Positions 21,381 to 31,861 of a stretch of DNA of 60,000 bases are shown piece by piece. This DNA is from Symbiodinium natans. Taxonomy: Eukaryota; Sar; Dinophyceae; Suessiales; Symbiodiniaceae. Numbering within the stretch: position 1 is the first letter of the stretch; each line of letters opens with the position of its first letter. Below the pieces are notes generated by a model, which worked only from the letters and a program-made list of their open reading frames with translations, searched no databases and was not told the origin of the DNA. The translations under genes and the position numbers were made by a program. The stretch is from positions 126,001 to 186,000 of the forward strand of contig CAJNDS010000005.1 of assembly GCA_905221605.1 (NCBI GenBank), read 5' to 3'.

Positions 21381-23774
21381 ATGGGTGAATTCTGGAAGGG
21401 ACGCCCCGAAAGTTCGACTGTGACCAAGAGGTTGGGTGAGGAAACGCTAGGCCAAAAGCCCGGCCTACCAAGACTCACTAGGAAGCTTGTTGCCTATTTG
21501 TGCCCAGCTCATGGAACTTGGCCTGGCTCGAACTGCCTCGACTCGGCCACACAGACTGAGAGGGGAGAGTTCCACTTCGTGGAGATGGCACTGGAGCGAA
21601 CCATTGCTACCCAGCCGAAGCCCTCGACACATTGTGGCTATGTCGGCCATGAGGCTGAAACTGTGAATGTTCGATTGCACTGCTTGTGCTTCTCAGTCTG
21701 CGGTTCCTTGTCAGTGTCTGCCCTGTCAACGAATTCCGCGGACGTGCTGAAGGCCCTGATTCGCTCAGAATGCCCTGAGCTGGTTCAGGTTCCAAACAGC
21801 CAGATTCGCCTGCTGTATCGCGGAGTTGAACTCACTGACGAAAGCCCTATCACCGAGCACTGGAGGCCAAGTTCAGATGAGAAACACCTGGATTTACACT
21901 TTTTGGTGATAGGACCCAGTGCCGTCGAAGGATTTCAGCTTGCGCTTTGTGACGTGCCTTGCCCTTTGGATCTCGAGAAACGCCTCGAGGAGTGTGCTCA
22001 GGGGCTGAACCGCGGAGTCCTGCCAGTTCTCTCAGAGAATGGCTCGGGCGGAACATATTTTCTCAAGAACATTGCTGGAACAACTTTGGCAGTGTCACGG
22101 CCTCAGAGGGCACATCCCATTTCAGCGTGCTGTTTTGAGTGAGCCTGGCAAAAGCCGATCGTCAAGTAGACTTTCTTCCGCACTGCCCTTAGGTTCAAAC
22201 CCAAGGATGAAGAAGCCGGTGCGCCCCAGAACCCACGCGGATATGCTGGCAAAGAGAACACCCGGCGCTGGCAGACGGCCGTCGCCTCCGCGCACAGAGC
22301 AGTCCGCGAAGTCGCGGCCTTCTTGCTGGACACTTCCTTCTCTTTGGATGGTCACGGTCGTGCCGATGCGTGCGGCAATGCTGGCGTTCCCATGACCACG
22401 CTTGTCAGATGCCGGCACCAGGCTTTCGTACCTGTTAACATCAACGGGGACAGCCACGTTGTTTGGAAAGTTGGTGCGTTCCAGGCATTCGTGCCAGATG
22501 CTGAAATGTCTGAAGACTTCGGGCACACTGTCCATGCAATTCGAGATGTTCACAGAATTGGGATCCTGGATATTCGTATAGTCAACTTCGATCGCAACCT
22601 CAGCAACATGACGCTTGACTTGCATGAGGAACAGTTACAGCTGTGACTGGCTGGTCTGGTGTTGCCCGCAGTAGAGCTTTTGCTGTTTGGGGTTGTATAA
22701 TGCTGATAATAACCCCTCCATCGACGTCTGTAGGAACCAGCTTCAAGCACCATGTTTTGCCTTGTAAAAGTAAGTAAGACAAGCAAGCGATACGCCTGTC
22801 TCGTGTAGGCTGCAGCGTTGTAGTCGGCACATACCCTTCAGAATGAGACCTGCACGAATGCTGTGTGAGCCAGTGGCCAGAATGCCTTACACAACTCTGT
22901 CGCTCGAGATGTAAAGACGATCAAGCAGGGATTCAATAGACTACCACCCCCGTTTTGTGGAAGTTTTGTTCCGTGAATGCTATCGCACAACAGCAGACAA
23001 TGGGCCCTCTCTGCACGACGCCACAACGATGAATCTCCATAACCGCTCTACCATTCTGGTGCAATAGAAAATGGCTGCTGGGATTGGCAGCTAAGGCTTG
23101 TCCAGAGACGTGGCAACAAACTTGTCCCTATCGATCACGGCTGTTCCCTCCCTGATCGTCTTGACTTCATGCTGTCTGATGTTGCATGGTCTTCCTGGCC
23201 GCAGAGTAAGGACTGCGAGCGGTAATTCTTAAATGTTTTGGGCCAACACTTAGCTTGGAGTTGCATCCGACATGACGAATGCCGACATGTCGCTGCCCTG
23301 AGGAGCCATTTAGCGAAGCTGAACTTGCACACATAGCCCAGTTGGACGGCGAAGCTGATGCGAGGACTTTGCATTCTTGCTTGGAATCCGAAGCCACATT
23401 GGGTGGAGTGGCAACGCCCCAGTCACATTGTTGACAAAGCCCCCGCTTTCCACGATGGTAATTTAGCCTGCACTGTAATGCACCTAGATCAGCCGCAAAC
23501 CCTGAGCCAGCAGCCACAGCGATGAGCCATGAGGAAGCTCTCTGCGGCACTTGGCCTAGAGCGGCATTGCCTTCGTCTGATGGAAGTCTCGACGCGCTGG
23601 CTCCAGGCAGGCCACACTTTGGAGTTGCAGGATGTTGTGTTTCTCCTCCATGAAAAAAAACTTGCCGGGGTCTTGATCTCAGCAGCCGCCGTACATCCTC
23701 TGTCGCTCCCGCAGCATAGGAACTGCCGAATCCGTCGGCCCTGTCCGTGTTTAGGCAACATGACAGAGAGCTAG
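21381..23774 (+). CDS. ubiquitin-like domain / phosphatidylinositol 4-kinase (plant PI4K-gamma-like)
   Basis: Five exons assemble in frame: 21381-22093, 22193-22616, 23106-23210, 23303-23364 and 23534 to at most 23774 (514 residues if read to that stop; the true 3' end may be earlier). Residues about 94-175 form a ubiquitin-like fold (NVRLHCLCFSVCGSLSV, QIRLLYRGVELTDES). The kinase follows with the glycine loop GGTYFLKN, the ATP lysine in VFKPKDEE (K240), AVREVAAFLLD, the catalytic loop DIRIVNFDRNLSNM (D371, N376) and the metal-binding LVPIDHG (D389). Then come WSSWPQSK, EPFSEAELAHIAQLD and RHCLRLMEVSTRWLQAG, all collinear with PI4K type II/gamma proteins. Donors are GT, GA, GA and GA. The family phosphorylates PtdIns or, in plants, also acts as a protein kinase. 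All key residues are present, so an active enzyme is expected. The start may be the later Met at MALERTIATQ. Confidence 0.88.
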
Positions 23775-23814
23775 TTCCAAACACGCTCTCTTTGTTTGAC
23801 CATGCTTTACATGA

Positions 23815-24085
23815 TGAGTACACGGGCATGGATGCTATGGCCAATCTGATGCGGTGGTAGCACGGACGTTCTTATCGTGCGGGCATGGATGCTCTGGCCA
23901 CTAGACGCACACGGACGTTCTTTTAATTTTGCCAATAGATGCACACTGGTCGCACGGACGTTCTCATCATGCGAGCATGGATCCCTGGCCAATGGATGCT
24001 GGTAACATGGGGATGTTCTTTGGCGCTGGCAGTGATGGATTGATAGCACGGACGTTCTGATTGTGCGGGCATGGACGCATGCTCC
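23815..24085. repeat. degenerate minisatellite, unit about 50-60 bp
   Basis: The block GCACGGACGTTCT followed by ATCGTGCGGGCATGGATGC and CTGGCCA-TGGATG recurs about five times with insertions and decay. GACGTTCT is seen at about 23865, 23912, 23957 and 24050, and a GATGTTCT variant at 24012. It directly follows the PI4K gene. Confidence 0.75.
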
Positions 24086-24099
24086 CAAACCCCGTTGTG

Positions 24100-25050
24100 C
24101 ATTGCTGTGCAGATGAAATGAAAGATCGAAGCAAATAAATACTGCGGTTTTCAATAGACACCGATGCAATCAGGGTACGCGTTTTGCGCGTCTACAGTTC
24201 GCTGGAGGGTTCAACCAAGCAGAGCAGTACTGACAGTACTGTACATCCCAAGCCAAGTCCAGCTCCGTCCGCCCTGTGCCTTGGCGCCCTGCGCAGGTTG
24301 CTGCATCTCGGGGCTGCACGCTCCACCAGATAGCTGCAGCTCTTTATCGAGCAGACGCGCATCCCGAGAGACCAAGCAAGGTGGAAGGCGCGAGAGTCTA
24401 TCATAGTCGGTCATAGTTTGAAAGGGGCTGTGCAAGCACACGATTGCCCTTCCAGGCATCGTGAGGAACTGCATTTCATCTGCGGCGGCAGCGGCAAGTA
24501 CGCCTGACAAAGGCACTTGCGAGCATCGCGTGAGCCTGCGTTTTCATACTGTGCATCTATGCCGTTAGGACAAGACTGCAAAGGTAGGTCATATCTGAAG
24601 AAGAGTGGGCCAATAGGGGGTCCAGAGCAGTCCACAGAGAGGGCTCCAAGCGGGTGCATGAAGAGATAGGGGCTTTTTAAGGGGTTCACAGGGGCATTTG
24701 AGCACAAACCCTGTGAATGGGGTCGGTTGCATCGACGTGGCCGCCCTTGTGAGAGCTCTCATATTGGGTCCACAAATGGTTCAAAGGGGGTTAGGGGGGT
24801 TGTAAGTTAAAGGGTTTCAGAAAGGTTCACAAGGAGAGCAGGGACCACGGCGTAGAAATGGTGTAGAAAAACCCATCGGGATCCATAGGGGGCCCATAGT
24901 CCATTGTTGGCTGGAGGTCAGGGTGTCCTGCAAAACGGCGGGCGAAGGCGAAGGGACCATGGGCCCTGGACGGTGCTGGGGCCGAACAACGCTCAGAGGT
25001 TTTTAAGCAACTGAAGGCTAGCGTGACATGCAGTGCGCATGCGCGCAGCT
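24100..25050. other. stretch without a supported gene
   Basis: Open frames exist on both strands but none has clear coding character. The segment 24600-24840 is rich in runs of G and words such as AGGGGGTT and GGGGTTCACA. Confidence 0.3.
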
Positions 25051-25079
25051 GTGGTGGTGTGTGTGTGTGTGGGTCTGCG

Positions 25080-25592
25080 TGCAATTGAACCACTTTCGAC
25101 CGGTTGTCGCAGGTTCCGGATCGCTGGGGCGGACCGTGTCTCTTCGTGCTCCGGCCCCGCTTGCCGAGACCGCGGATGGTTGCCTTTTCAACCGCGTGCT
25201 CCAAACGGGAAAGGAACTGCAGTGGACCCAGATGTTGGAGGACTCGGACTGACGGCATGCAGACGGAGTGGATGGACGTTTCATGTTGTGCGAAGTGCGA
25301 AGTTGATTGGCAGGACAACTTTCGGCGTCATGTGGGAGATGAGTTGACCAGGCTAGTGAAAGCCATGCAACCAGAACCGGGGTCTCGACTCGCAACAAAG
25401 GCAGACTGTCGAAACACACTTGCTGCCCTTCTCAATACATACCTGATCGAGACTCGTTTTGATTGCGGACACTGCAAGGTTTGCAAGCATGGGCTCGCGG
25501 TGACAGCTGAGCAGTCTGAGGATGAGAGTGTTACACTCAGCGCAGTCAATTGTTTCTATATGGTTCGATCGGGCTTTTGCTATCAACGTTGA
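25080..25592 (+). CDS. unidentified Cys-rich exons
   Basis: Two plus segments look coding: 25100-25252 (SGSLGRTVSLRAPAPLAETA, then RVLQTGKELQWTQMLEDSD) and 25261 to about 25560 (MDVSCCAKCEVDWQDNFRRH, KADCRNTLAALLNTYLIETR, FDCGHCKVCKHGLAV). The CxxC pairs could bind a metal, but no zinc-finger family fits. The two segments are in different frames, so an intron is needed. Confidence 0.4.
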
Positions 25593-25599
25593 TGCCTTG

Positions 25600-25980
25600 T
25601 CACAGCCCGAGGTCAAGAGCCTGAGATCCCACTGGCGCGTTCGAGTCGAGCATACGTGCCTCCCCACGCGCGGAAGGCGTAGTCGCTGCAATCACGTTGT
25701 CATGGTCGCAAAGAACAAGGACAGCCTCCATTAGCTTCAGCATCCTGGAGACCTTGGGCAACTTGGGTGGCTCCTTCATGCTCCTTCTCGCATGTGAGAA
25801 GCGCTGAGTGATGCGGAACAACATCTTGGAGACGGTTCTCATGGCCTTGACATCAGTTACATTCAGATATACCATTCGGATGCAGACCGCAGCCCTAGGG
25901 CTGAATTCGAGATGGCCCCTTTGGTCCGTCCCACCGCTGAATTTTGCTGCACGGATGCGCAACTGCTCATCTTGTGCCAA
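25600..25980 (-). CDS. possible minus-strand ORF, 126 residues, unidentified
   Basis: Open from ATG at 25980 to a stop at 25600 with good coding character (KMLFRITQRFSHARRSMKEP, SRMLKLMEAVLVLCDHDN). No domain recognised. Plus-strand frames over the same interval are weaker. It may be one exon of a larger minus gene. Confidence 0.35.
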   Translation of the reverse strand: MAQDEQLRIRAAKFSGGTDQRGHLEFSPRAAVCIRMVYLNVTDVKAMRTVSKMLFRITQRFSHARRSMKEPPKLPKVSRMLKLMEAVLVLCDHDNVIAATTPSARGEARMLDSNAPVGSQALDLGL

Positions 25981-26092
25981 GGCGTCTCATGGCAGCCGCA
26001 TCGGTTGAAGACAGTAGATACTCTTACATCATGGGCATATCATTTCATCTGCAAACCTGTGGAAAGGCTACTTTATGATGTTCTCATGACTC

Positions 26093-26572
26093 GTGCTTAT
26101 GAGATGCCTTTCAGGCGAGCAATCCGAGGCTTCCAAGCGCTCGCGACATCTGTACAGGCAGAAACTTATGCTTGCAAGCTTGGGCGGCCTGGGCAAGCAA
26201 CAAAAAGCGAAGTCTGATGTGGAGTGTGTGGATGTGGAAGACTCTGGCAAGAGAGGGCAAGAGTGTGTTGTGGTGATTCGGGCATTTGCCACTGCAGGCG
26301 CTTCTTATGCCACGAGCTGGAGCTCTCAAGGCCGCTCGGTAGCCCTGCACAATAAATCACAAGAACGGGTCCGCCTGGCCATACTCAAGTTCTCCATGAG
26401 CTGCTTTGCAATTTTCGATGGCTTTTTCGATGGCTGTACTTTGTGTTGCATTGTGTTGCATCCTATTTTTCGGGAGGCGATGCTGGCAAGTGCCTTAAAC
26501 TCGCTTGAGTCCGTTGAGCACATGGTGTTGGCAGGCCGGCCTGTGCGAACTCTTTCATTAATCGGTTTGTAG
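26093..26572 (+). CDS. possible plus-strand exon, unidentified
   Basis: Open frame of 159 codons. The first half is charged and protein-like (QSEASKRSRHLYRQKLMLAS, KAKSDVECVDVEDSGKRGQE); the second half is less so. An alternative plus frame at 25912-26217 overlaps. No family is assigned. Confidence 0.3.
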   Translation: MLMRCLSGEQSEASKRSRHLYRQKLMLASLGGLGKQQKAKSDVECVDVEDSGKRGQECVVVIRAFATAGASYATSWSSQGRSVALHNKSQERVRLAILKFSMSCFAIFDGFFDGCTLCCIVLHPIFREAMLASALNSLESVEHMVLAGRPVRTLSLIGL

Positions 26573-26850
26573 TGCCCGGAGGGTTGATTCAACATGCATG
26601 AGCCGTCAATCAACGCCATCCTCATGTCTTCTTGCCCCATGCAGCCGCCGCTTTTTCGACAACCGCAGAAAACCGTTACGGCGTTCGCCAGGTCTCTGCC
26701 GCTTTTGTTACGAGGCCCAGGACGATGACACGGTGATCTTACAGGCCTTGGAGCTCATGATCTGGTACTGCTTTGTCTTGTAGACGCATCAGATAAATCT
26801 GATGAGTTGGCTTCTTAGGTTTCTTTGAGATGATGTAGCCGGTTGCTGAG

Positions 26851-27108
26851 GAGCAGCTTGCCGCCAAACAGATTGCAGAAACGCTGGCAAAGTTCCAGCG
26901 CTTGCAGGCTTTGCGGATGCTTCAGCAGGGTCTGTTTGCTAACAGTTTCAGAACAGCCGTTCCGGATTGGTTGCTTGGACGACACATCGAGACTAGCTTG
27001 GTTGAGGAGAACATCGTTGAGAACTCTGTCCGCGTAGCAGCAGTTGATGCAGAGAGGTGGGCATGGGATGATCCATGCGTGTCAATATCCTCTCCAAACA
27101 TCATCTGA
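26851..27108 (+). CDS. unidentified exon with clear coding character
   Basis: Directly after a CTGAG acceptor the frame reads EQLAAKQIAETLAKFQRLQA, then FRTAVPDWLLGRHIETSLVE and ENSVRVAAVDAER. A GT donor near 27054 or the stop at 27106-27108 would end it. The first half is a heptad-like helix. I do not recognise the protein. Confidence 0.5.
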   Translation, partial: EQLAAKQIAETLAKFQRLQALRMLQQGLFANSFRTAVPDWLLGRHIETSLVEENIVENSVRVAAVDAERWAWDDPCVSISSPNII

Positions 27109-27197
27109 CATGTTGGGACATCACTCTGCACCTATGCAGCTGCGCTCTCATTCATGTACCGTTCATGTTTGCACGCTCCCTTTCATCTTGACAAATC

Positions 27198-27752
27198 TTG
27201 TCCGTTCTCGGCGGAGGGCATTTCTCGAAATCAGGCGTTGTGTGCCCCAGTATGTGGCAGAACAGCTGGTTGGGGTTCCTGCTGCGAGCTCAGGGTCCAT
27301 TCGTGCTCTTTCAGCGCAACACTGTGCCCCATCCGGCCTCTGCATTGCTTGGATGGCCCTTAGGTCTTCGTCGCAGAAGGTTTGCAAGAAAGTGCGGCAG
27401 CCCCAGCTATGATGTGCTCCGATGCAATGGAATCATAGGCAAGGCTAAACAGTCCCGATGGAACCAGATTTGGGCGACCCGAAGACGATCGAAGACACCA
27501 CACAAAAAAAACACCATCAGCAGGACACAGGAGGGCAAACAGCTCCTATCAAAGCATGCAGCAACTGTAGCGGTCTGCTCGATTCTGTTAAAGGAAGCGA
27601 GCGCAGCTGTGTGGACAGCTGGGTGGTGCAGAGTGCAGGGGCTGTTTGCCAGGCTGAGGAGCTTCTGCGATGGCCGTGTAGCCGACGACATTGCCTGTGC
27701 AGAGATCTGTGGGGCTTCTGGAACGAAAGCACGAAACACTGCATCATTATAG
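27198..27752 (+). other. 184-codon open frame, strand uncertain
   Basis: The plus frame has a coding-like end (SAAVWTAGWCRVQGLFARLR), but the minus strand is also open over 27739-27407 with a plausible protein (AMSSATRPSQKLLSLANSPC). I cannot decide between them. Two imperfect copies of GATTTCAAGGTYAGTAGA lie at 27756-27795. Confidence 0.25.
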
Positions 27753-28025
27753 ATTTCAAGGTTAGTAGATCATTGATTTCAAGGTCAGTAGAAGGTAGAA
27801 TCTGGTAGAGGGGCAGGAGCAGCATCAGCCTTTAGAGAGGGCCCTTCCCTTTCGCGGCGTTCTGAAGCCATCTGAAGCCAGGGTTGCCCGACGTCTGCAA
27901 AGCCCATCGCTGGCACGGCAGGCGCTCCTGGAGGACTGCCCTATAAAGACCACAAGATGGCCTGCCAGCAGTTTTGCTTAGGCAGCTTGAGGTCTTGCCC
28001 TTTCGGCAGCTGAGATTCGAGATCC

Positions 28026-28382
28026 TTGAGCGGACTTTTCGACCTCAGCTCGGAGGTTCGCCATGCTTGCCAGGAGCGCTTCGCGGAGGACTTCTACGAA
28101 GGTGCCGAGCGGCTCTTCAGTCACTCGGACTGTGCACTCCCTTGTTCCCCGGACTCCCCACCTTTTTTCCTAGTTTTGCTCAGAGCTCTATGCTCTTCAC
28201 CCTCTTGCACTCCTCACCCGGGTTCTCCCGGCATCCCCCCAAAGAATTGTGGTGTGAGCATCCCTGGAGTGCCCATCTCCAGAGAGAAGTTTCGAGAGAA
28301 GAATGCCGAGCAGACACTTCTGTTTCCTGAAGAGGGAAGTAAAGGTGGATGTGACGGTGGATGTGCGCTTGAATGCGCTTGA
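28026..28382 (+). CDS. possible exon, unidentified
   Basis: The opening part reads FDLSSEVRHACQERFAEDFY then EGAERLFSHSD, an acidic helical pattern. The rest is Pro/Ser-rich. No domain recognised. The following segment, 28385-29000, is relatively AT-rich and holds no supported gene. Confidence 0.3.
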   Translation: MSGLFDLSSEVRHACQERFAEDFYEGAERLFSHSDCALPCSPDSPPFFLVLLRALCSSPSCTPHPGSPGIPPKNCGVSIPGVPISREKFREKNAEQTLLFPEEGSKGGCDGGCALECA

Positions 28383-29155
28383 TGAACTATAAGTGCAGCA
28401 TCCCCTACTCCGAATACTACTTTATACTGAAAAACGACCCCGTAAGGCGACGATGCCCTGGAGGAGCCATTCTAACGAGATCTAGGTCCGAACGTTGGTA
28501 CAGCGCCATCGTGCCCGCCAGCAAATATAAGAGCACCCATCAATCTCTTAGGTTTTGGGGTGGGAATGTTCGAAGCATATGCTTCTCGTGCATTGCTTTG
28601 GCTTCAAGACTGGTCTTATCGAGGTGGACCTGTGTTCTACATGATCATGCATGAGAAGTGTTCAGGGTTCGGTATCATGTGTATGCGTCGGTCTTGGTCT
28701 GCTCTAGACTCCAGCGGACTCTGGCACCATCACATCGTGGCCACTTTTTGCCCCCATTGTTTGAGGCACAACAGAATCATTTTCATGAAGAGCCCCAAAC
28801 ACACCATCATATTGGTAGCCACTTCGCTTGACTTGTCTTTCTATCTTTTAATTTGCTTCTATAATCTAGTCTTCACTGGGTGATAATAATATTCAAAGAG
28901 AGCGAAAGAAATGACCGTTAAACGTTTTAGATTTAGCCACAACTTGGTTGTGTTCAGGGTGAAATCTGGAAAGTTCGACTTGCCGTCGCGTGACTAGAGA
29001 GCATGGCACAGAGACGTATAGCTCATGTCTGTTGCGGCGGCTTGTGACTGCACCCGCCGTACTCTTCTTTTGAACATGCTCTTGAGTTAGGTGTTTTTGC
29101 GCAACTCAGGCGCCATACTGGCTGCCCCTGCTCGCCTTGGGTCAGCATCCTTGAC

Positions 29156-29745
29156 TTGAGTGAACGTTGCTTCCAAAAGCGTGCATGTGCTCGATGCCCT
29201 CTGTCATGTCTTGGCCCCGAGGCACCAGTTGAACCTTCTGTGTTTTGCGATGTCTCCGAGGCGCAAGCAGTGGCACCAGATTTGACATTGCGGCATGTTC
29301 GCATAGAATATGCGCAGTGTCAGGAACCACTGGTCCTCATCTCATCCAATTGCTCGGATTCTCTGGGGCATTGCTCCTGAGCTCCACGGCTTACCTCCTG
29401 ACGAGGACTCGGCAGAATTCCCTCTCGTCGCTTCACCGGCTCAGACTGGCCTTCGTTGGACTGGCAGGACCTTCCCAAGGCACGCGTCAAGGAGAAGCCC
29501 TTGAGGAGAGCCGCCAACGAGGCGCCGTTCGAGAAAACTTTGAAGATCGCGTCGTTCGCTTGCTGAGCTTTTGTTCACCATTGGTGGCTGCAGTCCGACC
29601 CGTCGCCAGATCCAGATGCTGCAATGGGGCCAGCTTGCTAAGCGCCAGGGATTTTTTTGAATTTCTACACACCTTCGAATTGTCTGTCTGCGCTTGGTGG
29701 GCCTGTAGAAGCATGCCTCACTTTCAGCAAGGTTGGTTGTTCTGA
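29156..29745 (+). CDS. possible exons, unidentified
   Basis: Frame 29156-29380 contains LGPEAPVEPSVFCDVSEAQA and LRHVRIEYAQCQEPLVLI. A second plus frame near 29450-29570 contains DWQDLPKARVKEKPLRRAAN, while the long open frame 29245-29745 is a third reading. The exon structure is unresolved. Confidence 0.3.
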
Positions 29746-30465
29746 TCTCCAACCACACCAGCGAGCAGACAGTTAAGGAGCGAGTCACGGCCTGCTCTTG
29801 TTGGCTTCTAATCTGCTGACTAGAAACCGTGTCTCGAAGTTTCCACAAAGTTAGCAAACAGTTAGACACGGATATGCGTGTTGTCGAGGACCTGGCGAAC
29901 AGACTAGAGGGTCCCAACTGCCTCTTTCTGGAAGACAGTTGTGGGACAGCACTGGAGGCGTGTACTCAAAGTGTGTATGCATGTAGGCAGGAAGACATAG
30001 TGTTAGTGTGTACTCACAGTGTGTATGTACGCATTTTTGCGTACACAATTTGTGTGTGCACTTCTTGACCGGGGACCGCATTGCAGCTGTCGATGACCTG
30101 TCGTAAGGCGCTCGGCTACAATTGCCACAGTGGTCCCGACAAACAGCCTTAACCTCATTGGAAAATTTTTCGTGAGAGTCCCATGATTCCCTGTGCCGCA
30201 ACGTAACGAGTAACATCTTGGGGTTCTGAAGCTCCAGTCGTGCTTAGGCGGAGATGCCTTCATCCGACCCATGCCTCTACCCTCGGGGCCGCGAAGGCCA
30301 CTCTTGGCTTGCGGACCACCATCCTACATGCACTCTTTCACGCCAAAAAAATAGTCAACATGTGGGAAATCTCTACAGGAGGCTTGGCCAGATGGCCTTC
30401 AGCCCCATTTTGGCTGGCGGCGGCATGCGGGGCACTCAGCAGAACTGACTGGCAGATTTGAGAAG

Positions 30466-31185
30466 TGAGCTTGCTGAACTGGCCTCTGTTCAGAGGCTGC
30501 TACCCTGAGCGCAGCTCATGTTGCGTGGCATTTGGGCACCTCCATCTGGGGCACGGGCCTCAGTTTTTTCTTTCCAGTGGACGTGACTTGCGCTTTGTGC
30601 GTAGGACCTACAGCCTCGGTGTGGTTGATGGATTTCCGCCCAAGACTGAGCAACATTGGCCTGATCACGGTTTTGCAAGATTTGAAGAAACCAAAGCAGA
30701 TCTCCAAGGCCCAGAATCAGCCTGTCCAGGGCTCACTTTGGCAGCCGCCGTTGAAAGCGTGGCGTCCACAAGGCAGAGGGATTCTTCTCAGAGCACCTTA
30801 GTGGTCCATGATGCGCTGATGCCTGACAACGTGGCTTCGCCATGCTTCGCACTCGGAGGCTACAGATCGTGAAAGATCCGGATGTCCTGTTTGGTATGGA
30901 TCCTCAGTCGGTCGGAGCCCAAGAACTGTGAAGCCTCCAAGTGTGGCTACTGGGTGCTACTTATTCCATGCTTTCCGAACATCTGCAAAGGGTTCCAGGG
31001 TATCCAGCAAGCCACACCCTTGGCATCGAAAGCTGGAGGGCCTGTATGCACGAGAGAGGAGGAGCATGACAGTTACGAGCGGGGGTGCGGTCAAGCTCGC
31101 AAATCTCGCAGACCACACTCCTAAACTGCAAGACGGCGCTCTAAGTCTGAGAACCTCGGCGCAATCTCAAGCCAACTTCTTGTAA
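30466..31185 (+). CDS. unidentified multi-exon C-terminus
   Basis: From an acceptor near 30578 the frame reads GRDLRFVRRTYSLGVVDGFP, HWPDHGFARFEETKADLQGP and LAAAVESVASTRQRDSSQST. A second segment ends at a stop at 31183-31185 (GGAVKLANLADHTPKLQDGA, LSLRTSAQSQANFL). Both look coding. No domain recognised. Confidence 0.4.
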
Positions 31186-31439
31186 CAATAACTAGACATT
31201 CGCGCTCGATCATACCAGGCCTTCCTACCAGGCTTTCTCAATGAAATCAGTGCAATCAACTACAATCCACAACTCTCCTCAGAATGCGGTTTTATGTCTA
31301 GGGTGCTCGCAAAGGACCCGAGTCAGGAGAGCTTACAGCATAAGAGGCGCTGTGCTTGGGGCAGGTGCAACCACGGGCTTCAGGTCAACTGCAGCAGAAA
31401 GCCGCTTGGGTGCAAGTAGGGGTGTATAGGGGCTTAAAC

Positions 31440-31720
31440 TATAATTCCAAAGCCTGATATTGTATTCATATACTAAAACCAGAATGCAAGTTATATACTA
31501 CTATAAGAACATGCAGATACTACTAGAAGAACATGCTAGTTTAACGGTATCACGGTATCATACTAGAAGTCTATACTGCGCAGAACAACAAATGATGTAA
31601 CAGTATAACGATGAATGTTGTAAAAGATCAGTGCAATAGTACCAGTACAGCAATATAGGAATACCAATAGCATCTTATAATCACATAACCATTTAATCAC
31701 ATCATCAGTCTCGGGATGCG
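31440..31720. other. AT-rich island
   Basis: About 280 bp in which A and T clearly outnumber G and C, dominated by TACTAGAA, ATAGTACCAGTACAG and ATACTACT words, inside otherwise near-balanced DNA. No open frame is supported. It ends about 60 bp before a telomere-like patch. Confidence 0.6.
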
Positions 31721-31777
31721 GAGGATCCGGAAACGTTCCCTCCGAGAACTCCTCTTGCCAGAAGCTCAGCTGGGGGT

Positions 31778-31811
31778 ACTTAGGGTTTAGGATGGAGGGT
31801 TTGGGGTGGAG
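31778..31811. repeat. degenerate telomere-like repeat (TTTAGGG type)
   Basis: TACTTAGGGTTTAGGATGGA followed by GGGTTTGGGG reads as about four TTTAGGG-like units, decaying to the right. Confidence 0.5.
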
Positions 31812-31861
31812 GGGTTGTTTGTAAAAAGTCTAAGCATTCTTGTCCACTCACGCCCTTCAAG

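Noticed and set aside
30406-30426. Second DinoSL-like match (CCATTTTGGCT)
   Set aside because: Only 11 contiguous bases match and the flanks diverge; such a short match is plausible by chance in 120 kb of strand.
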